From Beijerinckiaceae bacterium (GTDB lineage Bacteria > Pseudomonadota > Alphaproteobacteria > Rhizobiales > Beijerinckiaceae), in the NCBI GenBank assembly GCA_025458025.1, contig JALOTF010000018.1:1-38583 (forward strand): a stretch of DNA of 38,583 bases, written 5' to 3'. Shown here one piece after another: positions 16,893 to 31,369 of the stretch. The position numbers were made by a program, and so were the translations under genes. How positions within the stretch are numbered: the stretch's first letter is position 1; each line of letters opens with the position of its first letter. The notes below the pieces were generated by a model. It saw nothing but the letters and a program-made list of their open reading frames with translations. It made no database searches and had not been told where the DNA came from.

Positions 16893-17789
16893 ATGAGCGA
16901 CGAAATTTCCAGGAATCGCCTTGGTCGTGGTCTTGCTGCGCTGCTCGGGGATGTCGGTGCCGAAGCGACCGCCGAGAAACGCCTGAAAAGTCAGCGGCGT
17001 GTGCCGATTGAGTTCCTTCGGCCGAGCCCGATGAACCCGCGTATTCATTTTAATGACGCGGAACTGGATGAACTCGCTCAATCGATTCGTGAGCGTGATA
17101 TTATTCAGCCCATCGTTGTGCGCGGTGTGCCGGGCGTGCCGGATGCCTTCGAGATCATCGCTGGCGAGCGCCGTTGGCGTGGTGCGCAGCGGGCTGGTCT
17201 CCATGATGTGCCGGTGGTCATCGTCGAGGCGGATGACAAGCAGGCCCTGGAACTGGCGATCATCGAGAACGTCCAGCGTGCGGACCTCAATGCTCTAGAA
17301 GAGGCCAAGGGCTATGAGGCGCTCATCGCGCAGTATCAGTATACGCAGAGCGATCTCTCGCAGATTCTCGGCAAGAGCCGTAGTCACGTCGCCAATACCT
17401 TGCGGCTTGCGCGGCTGCCGGAGGGTGTGAAGCAAAAGCTTAGCACGGGTGCGCTTTCTGCTGGCCATGCGCGCGCACTTCTCTCTGTTTCGGATCCGGA
17501 ACTCGTTGCAAAACGTATTGTGGATCAAGGGCTTACTGTGCGTGATGTCGAGCGCATCGCCCAAAAGGAAGCCGAGGGCGAAAGCCCACGTGCGCCCCGC
17601 GCGCGTGAGAAGGATGCTGATACGCGCGCGCTCGAGTTGCGCCTGTCTGATCTGCTTGGACTTGCAGTCAGCATCGATCATCGCGGCGAGAAGGGCGGAG
17701 CGATTACCATCCGCTATCGCACTTTGGAGCAGCTGGAGGCTTTGAGCCACCGGCTCGCCGTGTCAGCGGCTGCCCCGGCGCGCAGCTAG
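16893..17789 (+). CDS. parB: Chromosome-partitioning protein ParB (CTPase, parS-binding)
   Basis: A 298-residue CTP-dependent DNA clamp that loads at parS and spreads. The N-terminal NRLGRGLAALLGD is the ParA-contact peptide. The CTP-binding domain shows PSPMNPRIHF, IIQPIVVRG, IIAGERRWRGAQRAG and ENVQRADLNALEEA. The helix-turn-helix (TQSDLSQILGKSRSHVANTLRL) is at about residues 150-172, with LSAGHARALL after it. The C-terminal dimer domain ends near LEQLEALSHRL. The last 27 nt overlap the 3' end of convergent holA. Confidence 0.96.
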   Translation: MSDEISRNRLGRGLAALLGDVGAEATAEKRLKSQRRVPIEFLRPSPMNPRIHFNDAELDELAQSIRERDIIQPIVVRGVPGVPDAFEIIAGERRWRGAQRAGLHDVPVVIVEADDKQALELAIIENVQRADLNALEEAKGYEALIAQYQYTQSDLSQILGKSRSHVANTLRLARLPEGVKQKLSTGALSAGHARALLSVSDPELVAKRIVDQGLTVRDVERIAQKEAEGESPRAPRAREKDADTRALELRLSDLLGLAVSIDHRGEKGGAITIRYRTLEQLEALSHRLAVSAAAPARS

Positions 17790-18785
17790 GGCCACGGCCC
17801 AGAGCGCCCGCGCAACGATTGTTTCCTCAAGGGACGCACTGGCGCGGGCCTGTGCCTGTGCCGTGCTTAGCGTTTCTAGTGCCCGACCGAGGCTGCTGGT
17901 GGACCATGTCTGGGCCTGCCGGCGGATGCGGGCCTCGCGCCTGAAGAACAGCCGCTCTTGCTTTACAGCCTGATCTAGCATGTTCTCGGATTTCGCGCGC
18001 ACAAGGCGATGCAGGGTCTGCACATGGCCCAAAGCAAGGGTGAGAACGGCCGAAGCCGATGTCCCGTCCCGCAAGCAGCGCTGCATGGCTGGCTCGATGC
18101 CGGGCAGATCGCCCTCGAAGGCAACATCAATCGGCTCGGATGCGGAGCTGGCGGAGGCATCGGCGAGCACCGCATCGATATCCGCGATTTCGACCCGGTT
18201 CTGCCCGAGGCAATAGAGTGCGAGCTTGTCGACCTCCTGCATGGACAAGGATTGATCAGCGCCGAGCAAATCCACGAGGTGGGAAGCTGCCTCGGGGCTG
18301 AGCGTCAGCCGGTCGGCTTGCAACCGGGCCTGTGCGGCCTGTTCGAGATCGCGGGCTTCCAGCGGGTAGCAGGCGATGACTCCCACAGCCGGATTCGATT
18401 CGCATGCGTTTCGAAGCGCATGGGACTTTGCCAATTCATCGGCGTGCAGAATGACCGATGAAGCAGGGCTGCCAACCTCCAGCAGCGCCTGCCAGATCGC
18501 CTTGCTGAGCTTGCCGGCATGGCGCACGATGATCACGCGTTTGTCGCCGAACATCGAAATCGCCTGTGTTTCATCCGCCAGGCGCGCAGGGTCGGCGTTC
18601 AGCGTTTCCGCTTCGAGCTCCACGCGATTGAGCAGATCGGAGGACGCCCCGAGAATGGCTTCTGCAAGCGCCCGCACGCGCAGACGGGCTAGGCCCTCGT
18701 CGGGTCCGTGGATCAGCAGGATCCGAAACTCCCCGCCGCCGCGCGCGATGAGACGATCGACATCCCCGGGACGGATGACGCTCAT
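17763..18785 (-). CDS. holA: DNA polymerase III delta subunit
   Basis: A 340-residue clamp-loader subunit that opens the beta sliding clamp. The N-terminus (ILLIHGPDEGLARLRVRALAEA) resembles the family's nucleotide-binding fold without a working P-loop. FGDKRVIIVRHAGKL, ASSVILHADEL, and LSLSMQ/LALYCLGQ-type segments fit HolA of alphaproteobacteria. The C-terminal collar ends with a helical ALWAVALAARR. It follows lptE and leuS on the minus strand with 3 nt between lptE stop and holA start reversed in order (leuS, lptE, holA are read in that sequence). Confidence 0.88.
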   Translation of the reverse strand: MSVIRPGDVDRLIARGGGEFRILLIHGPDEGLARLRVRALAEAILGASSDLLNRVELEAETLNADPARLADETQAISMFGDKRVIIVRHAGKLSKAIWQALLEVGSPASSVILHADELAKSHALRNACESNPAVGVIACYPLEARDLEQAAQARLQADRLTLSPEAASHLVDLLGADQSLSMQEVDKLALYCLGQNRVEIADIDAVLADASASSASEPIDVAFEGDLPGIEPAMQRCLRDGTSASAVLTLALGHVQTLHRLVRAKSENMLDQAVKQERLFFRREARIRRQAQTWSTSSLGRALETLSTAQAQARASASLEETIVARALWAVALAARRGSR

Positions 18786-18788
18786 GGA

Positions 18789-19400
18789 TCAGCCGGTTTC
18801 GTCACCGGGGTCGCGGGCAGGAGGCTCCTCCCACGGATCGATGGGCTGCGACAGGGCAGGTGCAGAAGATGTCGCACGCGGCGCCGCGCCATTGGAGAGC
18901 GCGCCGATGATGATGAGACGCAACCGCTCAGCGAGGGCTTTGCCCAGCCGTTCTTCCGCATCCCGCTGGGCGCGAATGGTGGCGAAGCGCTGGCTGGAGC
19001 GATCGTAATTCGCGGAACCGAAGGTCTTGCCCGAGGCACGGATGGACCCGTTGGTGGTGTCCTTCAGTTCATAGGTCGCTTCCGCCTGAAGCGTCACGCT
19101 TTGCGGGCGGGCGGTTGCGGCATCAATGATGCTGGTGGCACCGGTCTGCTGGGTCTTCACGGTCAGCAGGTAGCGTGTGCCCTTGGCCGGCTCGCCGTTG
19201 GTCAGCAGGTAATCCAGCTCGGATTTGAGGCTGTAGCCAAGATGGCCCTCGATGGGCGCCACCGAGACCTGCGCGAGTTCCTGCGCGATCGACCCGCCGC
19301 CAATGCCCAATTGCGGCGCATGGACCGGGCGGAGGCAGCCAGCTAATGCGCCCGCTGCCACACCGAGAATCGCCAGTCGAAAAACAGCCCGCCGGATCAT
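18789..19400 (-). CDS. lptE: LPS-assembly lipoprotein LptE
   Basis: A 203-residue outer-membrane lipoprotein that plugs the LptD barrel and helps place lipopolysaccharide in the outer leaflet. A lipoprotein signal peptide is clear: basic MIRR, hydrophobic LAILGVAAGALAG, and lipobox LAGC with Cys22. The mature part carries RPVHAPQLG followed by LptE-like strands and a C-terminal proline/aspartate-rich tail. The position between leuS and holA is the standard one (leuS-lptE-holA), which supports the call since LptE sequence is poorly conserved. Confidence 0.85.
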   Translation of the reverse strand: MIRRAVFRLAILGVAAGALAGCLRPVHAPQLGIGGGSIAQELAQVSVAPIEGHLGYSLKSELDYLLTNGEPAKGTRYLLTVKTQQTGATSIIDAATARPQSVTLQAEATYELKDTTNGSIRASGKTFGSANYDRSSQRFATIRAQRDAEERLGKALAERLRLIIIGALSNGAAPRATSSAPALSQPIDPWEEPPARDPGDETG

Positions 19401-19406
19401 CCGCCC

Positions 19407-22013
<2,607 letters not shown>

Positions 22014-22140
22014 GGATCAGGCTTAAGGCTCTGGAAGGGCGCGATTTCGCGCGGGAAACATGCGCGCTATGGACAATATTCCCGCTTTGCGGTCAACGGA
22101 GATTCCCCGCGTGGGCGGTTCAATTTTCGGAGCATCGGCC

Positions 22141-22818
22141 ATGGATGAGGCGCATCAGGACGTGATTGAGGCGCTAGCCCGCGTGAAGGGCGAGGTCGCT
22201 CGCGCCGAGAGGGATCACGGCCGGAAAGCGGGCAGTGTCACCCTCGTCGCCGTCTCGAAGACCATGCCGGCTGAGCGTATCCGCCCGGCGCTTGTCGCGG
22301 GCCAGCGTGTGTTTGGCGAAAACCGTGTGCAGGAGGGCAAGGAGAAATGGCCCGGCTTGCGCGCGGAATTCTCAAGCATTGAACTCCACCTCATCGGGGC
22401 GCTGCAAACCAACAAGGTCAAGGAGGCCGTGGCGCTGTTCGATGTGATCGAGACTGTTGATCGTGAAAAGCTCGTGGTGGAACTCGCGAAGGAAATCGCC
22501 CGCGTGGGCCGCGCACCGAAGCTCTATGTGCAGGTGAATACCGGTTCCGAACCGCAGAAGGCCGGCATCTTGCCGGGCGAGGCCGATGATTTCATCCGCC
22601 TCTGCCGCGAGACACATGGCCTGATCATTTCGGGCCTGATGTGCATTCCGCCAGCGGATGAGCCACCCTCTCCACATTTCGCGCTGTTGTGCGAGATCGC
22701 CCGGCGCAACGGCATCACCACGCTCTCCATGGGCATGAGTGCGGATTATGATCCCGCGATCCAGCTGGGCGCAACGCATGTGCGCGTGGGCAGCGCGATT
22801 TTCGGCGCGCGGCACTGA
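22141..22818 (+). CDS. YggS family pyridoxal-phosphate homeostasis protein
   Basis: A 225-residue single-domain alanine-racemase-fold protein that binds PLP without known catalysis and buffers cellular PLP. LVAVSKTMPAERI holds the PLP lysine; FGENRVQEGKEKW, LHLIGALQTNKVK, VNTGSEPQKAGI, GLMCIPP and LSMGMSADYDPAI are the family blocks, ending in VRVGSAIFGAR. ATG 22141 is chosen, with GGAG about 9 nt upstream; in-frame codons before it have no family match. It is divergent from leuS and converges on the transpeptidase gene one base away. Confidence 0.93.
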   Translation: MDEAHQDVIEALARVKGEVARAERDHGRKAGSVTLVAVSKTMPAERIRPALVAGQRVFGENRVQEGKEKWPGLRAEFSSIELHLIGALQTNKVKEAVALFDVIETVDREKLVVELAKEIARVGRAPKLYVQVNTGSEPQKAGILPGEADDFIRLCRETHGLIISGLMCIPPADEPPSPHFALLCEIARRNGITTLSMGMSADYDPAIQLGATHVRVGSAIFGARH

Positions 22819-22819
22819 A

Positions 22820-23350
22820 CTAGCCGAGGATAATCCGGGTTTTCGGCGAGAGGCGGCTCATCACGAAATCGATTCGGTTGCGGAATACGCCGATGCAGCC
22901 TGCCGTGGGGCCACCCTCATCCCGCGCGAGGTGCAGGAAAATGGCGCTGCCCTTGCCTTGCCGCCGCGGACGGCGGTTCCAGTCGAGCTCAAGAACCACG
23001 TCGTAGAGGTCGTCCTTCCGCATCATGTCCTCGTGGCTCGCAGCATAGGGTTTCTTCACGAGGCGGTTGTAGTTGCGGTCGCCGGGCACCTCGCACCAGC
23101 CATCGCCGGGGCGGATGGGCCGTAACGGTACCCGTGTCATCGGCGGCAGGCGCTTGTCCTGCCGCCAGAAGCCACGCACGGCCCGGAGGGTCGCACGTGG
23201 AGAGGCGCCATCGCCCTCGACCTTGCGATCCGTGATGCCCGTGCGGCCGATTCGGCAGCGTAACGTTACCGGTCCAAGCGTGATGCGGGCGATATGGCGC
23301 ACCCCGCCGGGTACGGCGCGGACGGTGATCCGGGAGAGCGGGCGCAGCAT
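22820..23350 (-). CDS. L,D-transpeptidase (YkuD domain) family protein
   Basis: A 176-residue protein whose C-terminal half fits the YkuD fold: GWCEVPGDRNYNRLV, then FLHLARDEGGPTAGCIGV with His140 and the nucleophile Cys152. Such enzymes make 3-3 crosslinks or attach proteins to peptidoglycan in the periplasm. No signal peptide is visible from ATG 23350. Starts further upstream give a longer N-terminus that is arginine-rich and still lacks a good signal peptide, and they would overlap the divergent response-regulator gene. Export is therefore unexplained, or the start is wrong. The stop lies one base from the yggS-type stop. Confidence 0.75.
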   Translation of the reverse strand: MLRPLSRITVRAVPGGVRHIARITLGPVTLRCRIGRTGITDRKVEGDGASPRATLRAVRGFWRQDKRLPPMTRVPLRPIRPGDGWCEVPGDRNYNRLVKKPYAASHEDMMRKDDLYDVVLELDWNRRPRRQGKGSAIFLHLARDEGGPTAGCIGVFRNRIDFVMSRLSPKTRIILG

Positions 23351-23507
23351 CGTCTTGAAAACTCCGGATAAGTCGAACACAAACGCTGAATTCCGCGTGA
23401 GAACGCGCGTGAACTCTTCCCCAAAGCGTCGCCGCTTGCAATCGTGCGCGCGGGGATGCGGCGGGTTGCGCCGCGATGAGGCTATTTTCGCTGAAAGCAG
23501 GTTTCGC

Positions 23508-24194
23508 ATGAGTTCCGTTCGCAAAATTCTGGTCTGCGACGACGACAATGATCTCCGGGGTGCGCTGGTCGAACAGCTCGGCCTCTATGACGAATTTCAG
23601 GTGAAGGACGTTGATAGTGCCACGGCTGCCGTGCAGCAGACCAAGGGCGACCATTTCGATCTCGTGATCATGGATGTCGGCCTGCCGGATATCGATGGCC
23701 GCGAGGCCGTGAAGATCATGCGCAAGAACGGCTTCAAGAGCCCCATCCTCATGCTCACGGGGCATGACGGCGAGGCGGATACCATTCTCGGCCTCGAAGC
23801 CGGTGCCAATGATTACGTCACCAAGCCGTTCCGCTTTGCCGTGCTCCTCGCGCGCATCCGTGCGCATCTGCGCCAGCATGAATCGAGCGACGACGCGATT
23901 TTCCAGGTCGGCCCCTACACCTTCAAGCCGGGCCAGAAGCTGCTGGTGACCGACAAGGGCTCGAAGATCCGCCTCACCGAGAAGGAGACGGCGATCATCC
24001 GCTTCCTCTACCGCGCGGGGCAGCGGGTCATTCCGAGGGATGTGCTGCTGCAGGAGGTGTGGGGCTACAACTCCAACGTCACCACGCATACGCTGGAAAC
24101 GCATATCTATCGCCTGCGCCAGAAGATCGAGCCCGATCCCGGCCGTGCGCGGCTTCTCGTGACGGAAAGCGGCGGCTATAAGCTGGTCCCGTGA
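23508..24194 (+). CDS. OmpR/PhoB-type response regulator, no adjacent kinase
   Basis: A 228-residue two-domain regulator. The receiver has the acidic pocket CDDDND at 10-15, phospho-acceptor Asp56 in DLVIMDVGLP, LTGHDG with the switch Thr, and YVTKPF with the conserved Lys. The winged-helix DNA-binding domain covers about residues 130-228 (IRLTEKETAIIRFLYR, VWGYNSNVTTHTLETHIYRLRQKIE). ATG 23508 is where the receiver starts. No histidine kinase is next to it; a cyclic-nucleotide-binding protein gene follows 12 nt later, and the L,D-transpeptidase is divergent from it, so a cell-wall target is possible but unproven. Confidence 0.9.
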   Translation: MSSVRKILVCDDDNDLRGALVEQLGLYDEFQVKDVDSATAAVQQTKGDHFDLVIMDVGLPDIDGREAVKIMRKNGFKSPILMLTGHDGEADTILGLEAGANDYVTKPFRFAVLLARIRAHLRQHESSDDAIFQVGPYTFKPGQKLLVTDKGSKIRLTEKETAIIRFLYRAGQRVIPRDVLLQEVWGYNSNVTTHTLETHIYRLRQKIEPDPGRARLLVTESGGYKLVP

Positions 24195-24206
24195 GGTTAG
24201 GGCGCG

Positions 24207-24647
24207 ATGCGGCTTGATGATGTCATCTTCATTCTGAAGGCTCTCCCGCTTTTCCGGCGGGTCGAGCCCGAGGCGTTGCGCCTTCTCGCCTTCTCGGCCA
24301 CGCGGCGGCAACTGCGCGCGGGCGACATCCTGTTCCGCAAGGGTGACCTTTCGGATGGCGGGTTTCTCGTGCTCGACGGCGAGATCGTGCTCGATGCGGC
24401 GGATGATGGCGCGCCATCGCCGCATGTCTTCCGCGCGGGTACGCTGATCGGGCAGGCCGCACTTTTTGCGCCGATTGACCGCCCTGCCACCGGCCTCGCG
24501 CGCGAACCCTCGCAATTGCTGGTTTTCACGCGCGAACTCGTCGCGCGCGTGCTCGATGCCCATCCGCGCAGCGCTCTGGCTTTGCGGGATGCCGTGGCGG
24601 ATGAGGCGCGCCGGCTTTCCGGAACGCTGTCGAAGCTTGCGATCTGA
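24207..24647 (+). CDS. Cyclic nucleotide-binding domain protein, single domain
   Basis: A 146-residue cytoplasmic protein made almost only of a Crp-like cNMP-binding domain: LPLFRRVEPEALRLLA, LRAGDILFRKGD, GGFLVLDGEIVL and the phosphate-cassette-like region GTLIGQAALFAP. There is no helix-turn-helix or other effector domain. The cassette is not the canonical G-E-L-A-L with an arginine, so ligand binding is uncertain. It is probably co-transcribed with the response regulator 12 nt upstream and may act as its partner. Confidence 0.82.
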   Translation: MRLDDVIFILKALPLFRRVEPEALRLLAFSATRRQLRAGDILFRKGDLSDGGFLVLDGEIVLDAADDGAPSPHVFRAGTLIGQAALFAPIDRPATGLAREPSQLLVFTRELVARVLDAHPRSALALRDAVADEARRLSGTLSKLAI

Positions 24648-24656
24648 CGCCGCTGA

Positions 24657-25472
24657 TCAATCCCGCTCGAGGGTCAGCGTGATGGGAACATGGTCCGAAG
24701 GGCGTTCCCAGCCGCGTGTTTCCTTTCGAATCGCGCCCGAAACGAGCTGATCTTTCAGGCCGCGCCCCAGCCAGATGTGGTCGAGCCGCCGGCCCTTGTC
24801 TGCCGCCGCCCAATCCGGCGAGCGATAGCTCCACCAAGAATAAAGCTTCTGCGGTTCCGGCGTGAGCACACGGAAGGCGTCGCACCACTCGCCCTCGGCG
24901 ATGGCCGCTTTCATGGCATCGGTCTCGACCGGGGTGTGGCTCACAACATCGAGCAGCTGCTTGTGGCTCCAGACATCGTGTTCCAGCGGCGCGATGTTGA
25001 GATCGCCCACCAGAACGGAGCGTGGCACGGCCTTGCGCTGGCCTTCCGAAAACAGGCGCAACTCCTCCACGAAGGCGAGCTTGTGCGCGAATTTCGGATT
25101 GGCTTCGGGATCGGCAATGTCGCCGCCCGCCGGCACGTAGAAATTGTGGATCTGGATCGCGGAAGCGCCCTCGCCGATTTCCACCGCGATATGCCGGGCA
25201 TCGGGCTTCGCGCACATCTCGCGGGCACCAAGCGGGCGGATGGGCTCGCGCGAGAGGATCGCAACGCCGTTATAGCCCTTCATGCCGATGAAGGCCTGAT
25301 GCCCATAACCGGCGTTGGCGAAGGCGCCGGTCGGGAAGACGGGATCGGGGCATTTTGTTTCCTGAAGGCACAGCACATCGGGCTGGTCCTCGGCCAAAAA
25401 CCGCAGGACCTGATCGATTCGCAGGCGAACCGAATTGATGTTCCAGGTGGTGATGCTGAGCGTCTTCGCCAT
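24657..25472 (-). CDS. xth: Exodeoxyribonuclease III
   Basis: A 271-residue Mg-dependent AP endonuclease and 3'-5' exonuclease of the EEP family, used in base-excision repair. The N-terminal ITTWNINSVRLR, LCLQETKCPD with catalytic Glu, the GDLNIAPLEHDVW block with catalytic Asp/Asn, WWSYRS, RLDHIWLG, and the terminal SDHVPITLTL with Asp-His are all present. It converges on the cNMP-binding gene and is read away from lolA with a 69-nt gap. Confidence 0.94.
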   Translation of the reverse strand: MAKTLSITTWNINSVRLRIDQVLRFLAEDQPDVLCLQETKCPDPVFPTGAFANAGYGHQAFIGMKGYNGVAILSREPIRPLGAREMCAKPDARHIAVEIGEGASAIQIHNFYVPAGGDIADPEANPKFAHKLAFVEELRLFSEGQRKAVPRSVLVGDLNIAPLEHDVWSHKQLLDVVSHTPVETDAMKAAIAEGEWCDAFRVLTPEPQKLYSWWSYRSPDWAAADKGRRLDHIWLGRGLKDQLVSGAIRKETRGWERPSDHVPITLTLERD

Positions 25473-25541
25473 GCCGAAATCCTTGTCGCGCGCCCTCCTT
25501 AGCGGAGAGCGTGGGTGAAAGCGATGGCGAAGGGCGTTGCC

Positions 25542-26285
25542 TCAGTTCGGATTGATGATCTTCTGCTCCTCGATGACGAAGAGCGAACGATCCGGATTGG
25601 CATTGGTGTTGAGGTTCGAGAGCATCACGCGCGTATCGAACCCTTGTGGGTCCGTGACGGTCCATTCCTTCAGCGCGTAGGTCTGCCCGTCGAACACCAC
25701 GCGGATCTTCGAAGTGCCGCCGATGGTGGATTTGTCTTCCAGGAAAAGCTGCACGTCATCGCCGGCGCGCTTAAGATCCTTCACGGTGGAATCCTTGGCG
25801 ATGTCGATCCGCTGCGCGAGCAGGAATTTCAGCGGGGTCTGACCGATGAAATAGACATCCTGCGTGCGGAGCTTGCGATCGCGGATCGCGACCGAACGTC
25901 CATCCGCGACGATCTCGAGTTGCGCGGGCGGGTGATATTCGAAGCGCATGCGGCCCGGACGCAGCAGGTAGAGGATGCCGCCGTAATTGCGACCATCCGG
26001 CGCGATCTGCACGAAATCGGCCTGGAAGCCACGCAAACCGTTGAAATAGGCGTTGATGCGATCAAGGCTCGGTGGGGGCAGATCCGCCGGCTTCGGCGCA
26101 TTGGCGGGCGTGGTCGCCGGACGCGCGGGCGAGGGGGGCGGATCGGCCCGGAACTGCGTGTTCGGAGCGGTGCGCACAGGCGGCGTCGGCAGGGCCTGCG
26201 CCAGCGCACTCGCGGCACCGAGCAGTACAAAGCCCGCCGCGATTGCGGTGCGCGTGAGGGCTCGGAAAGGGGCCGTCTTGGTCAT
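25542..26285 (-). CDS. lolA: Outer-membrane lipoprotein carrier protein LolA
   Basis: A 247-residue periplasmic chaperone that carries lipoproteins from LolCDE to the outer membrane. A Sec signal peptide is visible (TRTAIAAGFVLLGAASALAQA), followed by a proline/alanine-rich segment of about 45 residues before the LolA fold begins at INAYFNGLRGFQADFVQ. GILYLLRPGRMRFEY and FLEDKSTIGGTSKIRVVF follow. The linker is longer than in E. coli LolA. ATG 26285 is preferred to GTG 26300. The position next to ftsK and xth is common in alphaproteobacteria. Confidence 0.9.
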   Translation of the reverse strand: MTKTAPFRALTRTAIAAGFVLLGAASALAQALPTPPVRTAPNTQFRADPPPSPARPATTPANAPKPADLPPPSLDRINAYFNGLRGFQADFVQIAPDGRNYGGILYLLRPGRMRFEYHPPAQLEIVADGRSVAIRDRKLRTQDVYFIGQTPLKFLLAQRIDIAKDSTVKDLKRAGDDVQLFLEDKSTIGGTSKIRVVFDGQTYALKEWTVTDPQGFDTRVMLSNLNTNANPDRSLFVIEEQKIINPN

Positions 26286-26350
26286 GGAATTCCGGATCAC
26301 TCGATTACCCGCTTCCTAGCCGCATCCTGTGGCGGAAGAACGGCGGATAA

Positions 26351-28978
<2,628 letters not shown>

Positions 28979-29091
28979 CGAATGCCGTCCCGGATTCTCG
29001 GGTTCGAGCCAGCGGAACGCGGGCTCGCCAATCTCCGGTTATCGAGCAATCGGGTTAAGGCTCTGTTTGCAAAGCAGCGTTTGCCGCACGC

Positions 29092-29120
29092 AAAAAAAGG
29101 CGGACCGGTGAGGGTCCGCC
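29092..29120 (-). terminator. Intrinsic terminator of glnK-amtB
   Basis: GGCGGACC (29099-29106) and GGTCCGCC (29113-29120) form a perfect 8-bp stem with a 6-nt loop. On the minus strand it is followed by seven T (complement of A7 at 29092-29098). It lies 57 nt after the amtB stop. Confidence 0.85.
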
Positions 29121-29176
29121 TTCAGTCTCGGCGGGGCGGGCGGAGGAAGGCGCCGGCCCAACCTTTGAACTTGATC

Positions 29177-30646
29177 TCAGAGGTTGTAGGCGCGCTCGCC
29201 GTGCTCGGCGATGTCGAGGCCTTCGCGCTCCTGATCCTGCGGGACGCGCAGGCCGATCACCAGATCCACCACCTTGAAGAGGATGGCGGAGACGATGCCG
29301 GAATAGAGCAGCGTGAAGGTCACGGCCTTGATCTGGGCCCAGACCGCTGTGCCCATCTCGTAGGTGCCCACGGTGAGTTCACCCGGCTTGGTGGTGTAAT
29401 CGGGGATGCCGACGCCGCCGAGCGCGGTGTTCACGAGGATGCCCGTAGCGATGGCGCCGACAATGCCACCCACGCAGTGGATGCCGAACACATCGAGGCT
29501 GTCATCGTAGCCGAGCGCGTTCTTCAGCGTCGTGCAGGCGAAGTAGCAGACCACACCCGAGACGAGGCCCAGGACGATGGCGCCCATCGGGCCAGCGAAG
29601 CCCGAAGCCGGGGTGACAGCGACGAGGCCGGCGACCACACCCGAGGCCAGACCGAGCAGCGAGGGCTTGCCCTTACCCATCCACTCGATGACGAGCCAGG
29701 CGAAGCCGGCTGCCGCGGTGGCGACGAAGGTGTTCACGAGCGCGATCACTGCACCGGCCGAGGCCTCGAGGTTCGAACCGGCATTGAAGCCGAACCAGCC
29801 CACCCAGAGGAGCGCCGCGCCAATCATCGTCATCGGGAGCGAGTGCGGCGCCATCAATTCGCGGCCATAACCGATACGCTTGCCGATCATGATGCAGCCG
29901 ACGAGGCCAGCGATGCCCGAGTTGATATGCACCACGGTGCCGCCCGCGAAATCCAGCGCGCCCCACTTGAAGAGCATGCCGGCATCGGCGGTCACTTCAT
30001 CGAGCTTCGCCTGCGCGGCGGTCTTGGCGGCGGCATCGGTGGCGGAAGCCACGGCCTTCGCGGCGTTGCCCAGCGCGTCCGGACCGGCCCAGTACCAGAC
30101 CATATGCGCCATCGGGAAATAGACGATGGTGACCCAGAGTGCCGTGAAAACCAGCAGCGCCGAGAACTTCATGCGCTCGGCGAAGGCACCGACGATCAGC
30201 GCCGGCGTGATGCAGGCGAAGGTCATCTGGAAGGCGACATAGACGAGTTCGGGAATGACGACGCCATTCGAGAAGGTGGCGACGGTCGATTCCGGCGTGA
30301 CACCCTTCAGGAAGATCTTGTCGAAGCCGCCGACGAAATCATTGAGGCTGCCGCCGGCCGTGAAAGCCAGCGAATAGCCATAGGTCACCCAGATCAGCGA
30401 GACGAGGCAGACCGTGGCCAGGACCTGCGTGAGCACCGAGAGCATATTCTTCGAGCGCACGAGGCCGCCATAGAACAGCGCAAGGCCGGGAATCGTCATC
30501 AGCAGCACGAGAATGGTCGAAACCATCATCCAGACGGTATCGGCCTTGTTGGGCGTCGGCGCGGCCTCAGCGAGCGCCGGCATCGCCGAAAGCGCGAGGA
30601 GGCTCATCGCTCCGGCCACGCCCATCATTGAACGCTTGGACATCAT
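29177..30646 (-). CDS. amtB: Ammonium transporter Amt
   Basis: A 489-residue trimeric inner-membrane ammonium channel. A cleavable signal peptide (MSLLALSAMPALAEA) is followed by eleven hydrophobic segments. The pore twin-His motif is represented by FPMAHMVWYW and DVFGIHCVGG. An Ala/Lys-rich loop of about 40 residues between the first histidine helix and GALDFAGGTVVHINSG is longer than in E. coli. The C-terminal cytoplasmic tail (DQEREGLDIAEHGERAY) contains the conserved sequence that contacts GlnK. It follows glnK by 47 nt and ends before a strong terminator. Confidence 0.95.
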   Translation of the reverse strand: MMSKRSMMGVAGAMSLLALSAMPALAEAAPTPNKADTVWMMVSTILVLLMTIPGLALFYGGLVRSKNMLSVLTQVLATVCLVSLIWVTYGYSLAFTAGGSLNDFVGGFDKIFLKGVTPESTVATFSNGVVIPELVYVAFQMTFACITPALIVGAFAERMKFSALLVFTALWVTIVYFPMAHMVWYWAGPDALGNAAKAVASATDAAAKTAAQAKLDEVTADAGMLFKWGALDFAGGTVVHINSGIAGLVGCIMIGKRIGYGRELMAPHSLPMTMIGAALLWVGWFGFNAGSNLEASAGAVIALVNTFVATAAAGFAWLVIEWMGKGKPSLLGLASGVVAGLVAVTPASGFAGPMGAIVLGLVSGVVCYFACTTLKNALGYDDSLDVFGIHCVGGIVGAIATGILVNTALGGVGIPDYTTKPGELTVGTYEMGTAVWAQIKAVTFTLLYSGIVSAILFKVVDLVIGLRVPQDQEREGLDIAEHGERAYNL

Positions 30647-30693
30647 TGGTGGCTCCAGATTTGTCGAGAAACGATCGACGGAAAGGGGTGGGA

Positions 30694-31369
<676 letters not shown>

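Noticed and set aside
22041-22062. TTTC...GAAACA near the leuS start as a parS-like site
   Set aside because: The two halves are 6 bases apart instead of 4 and lack the CACGTG centre.
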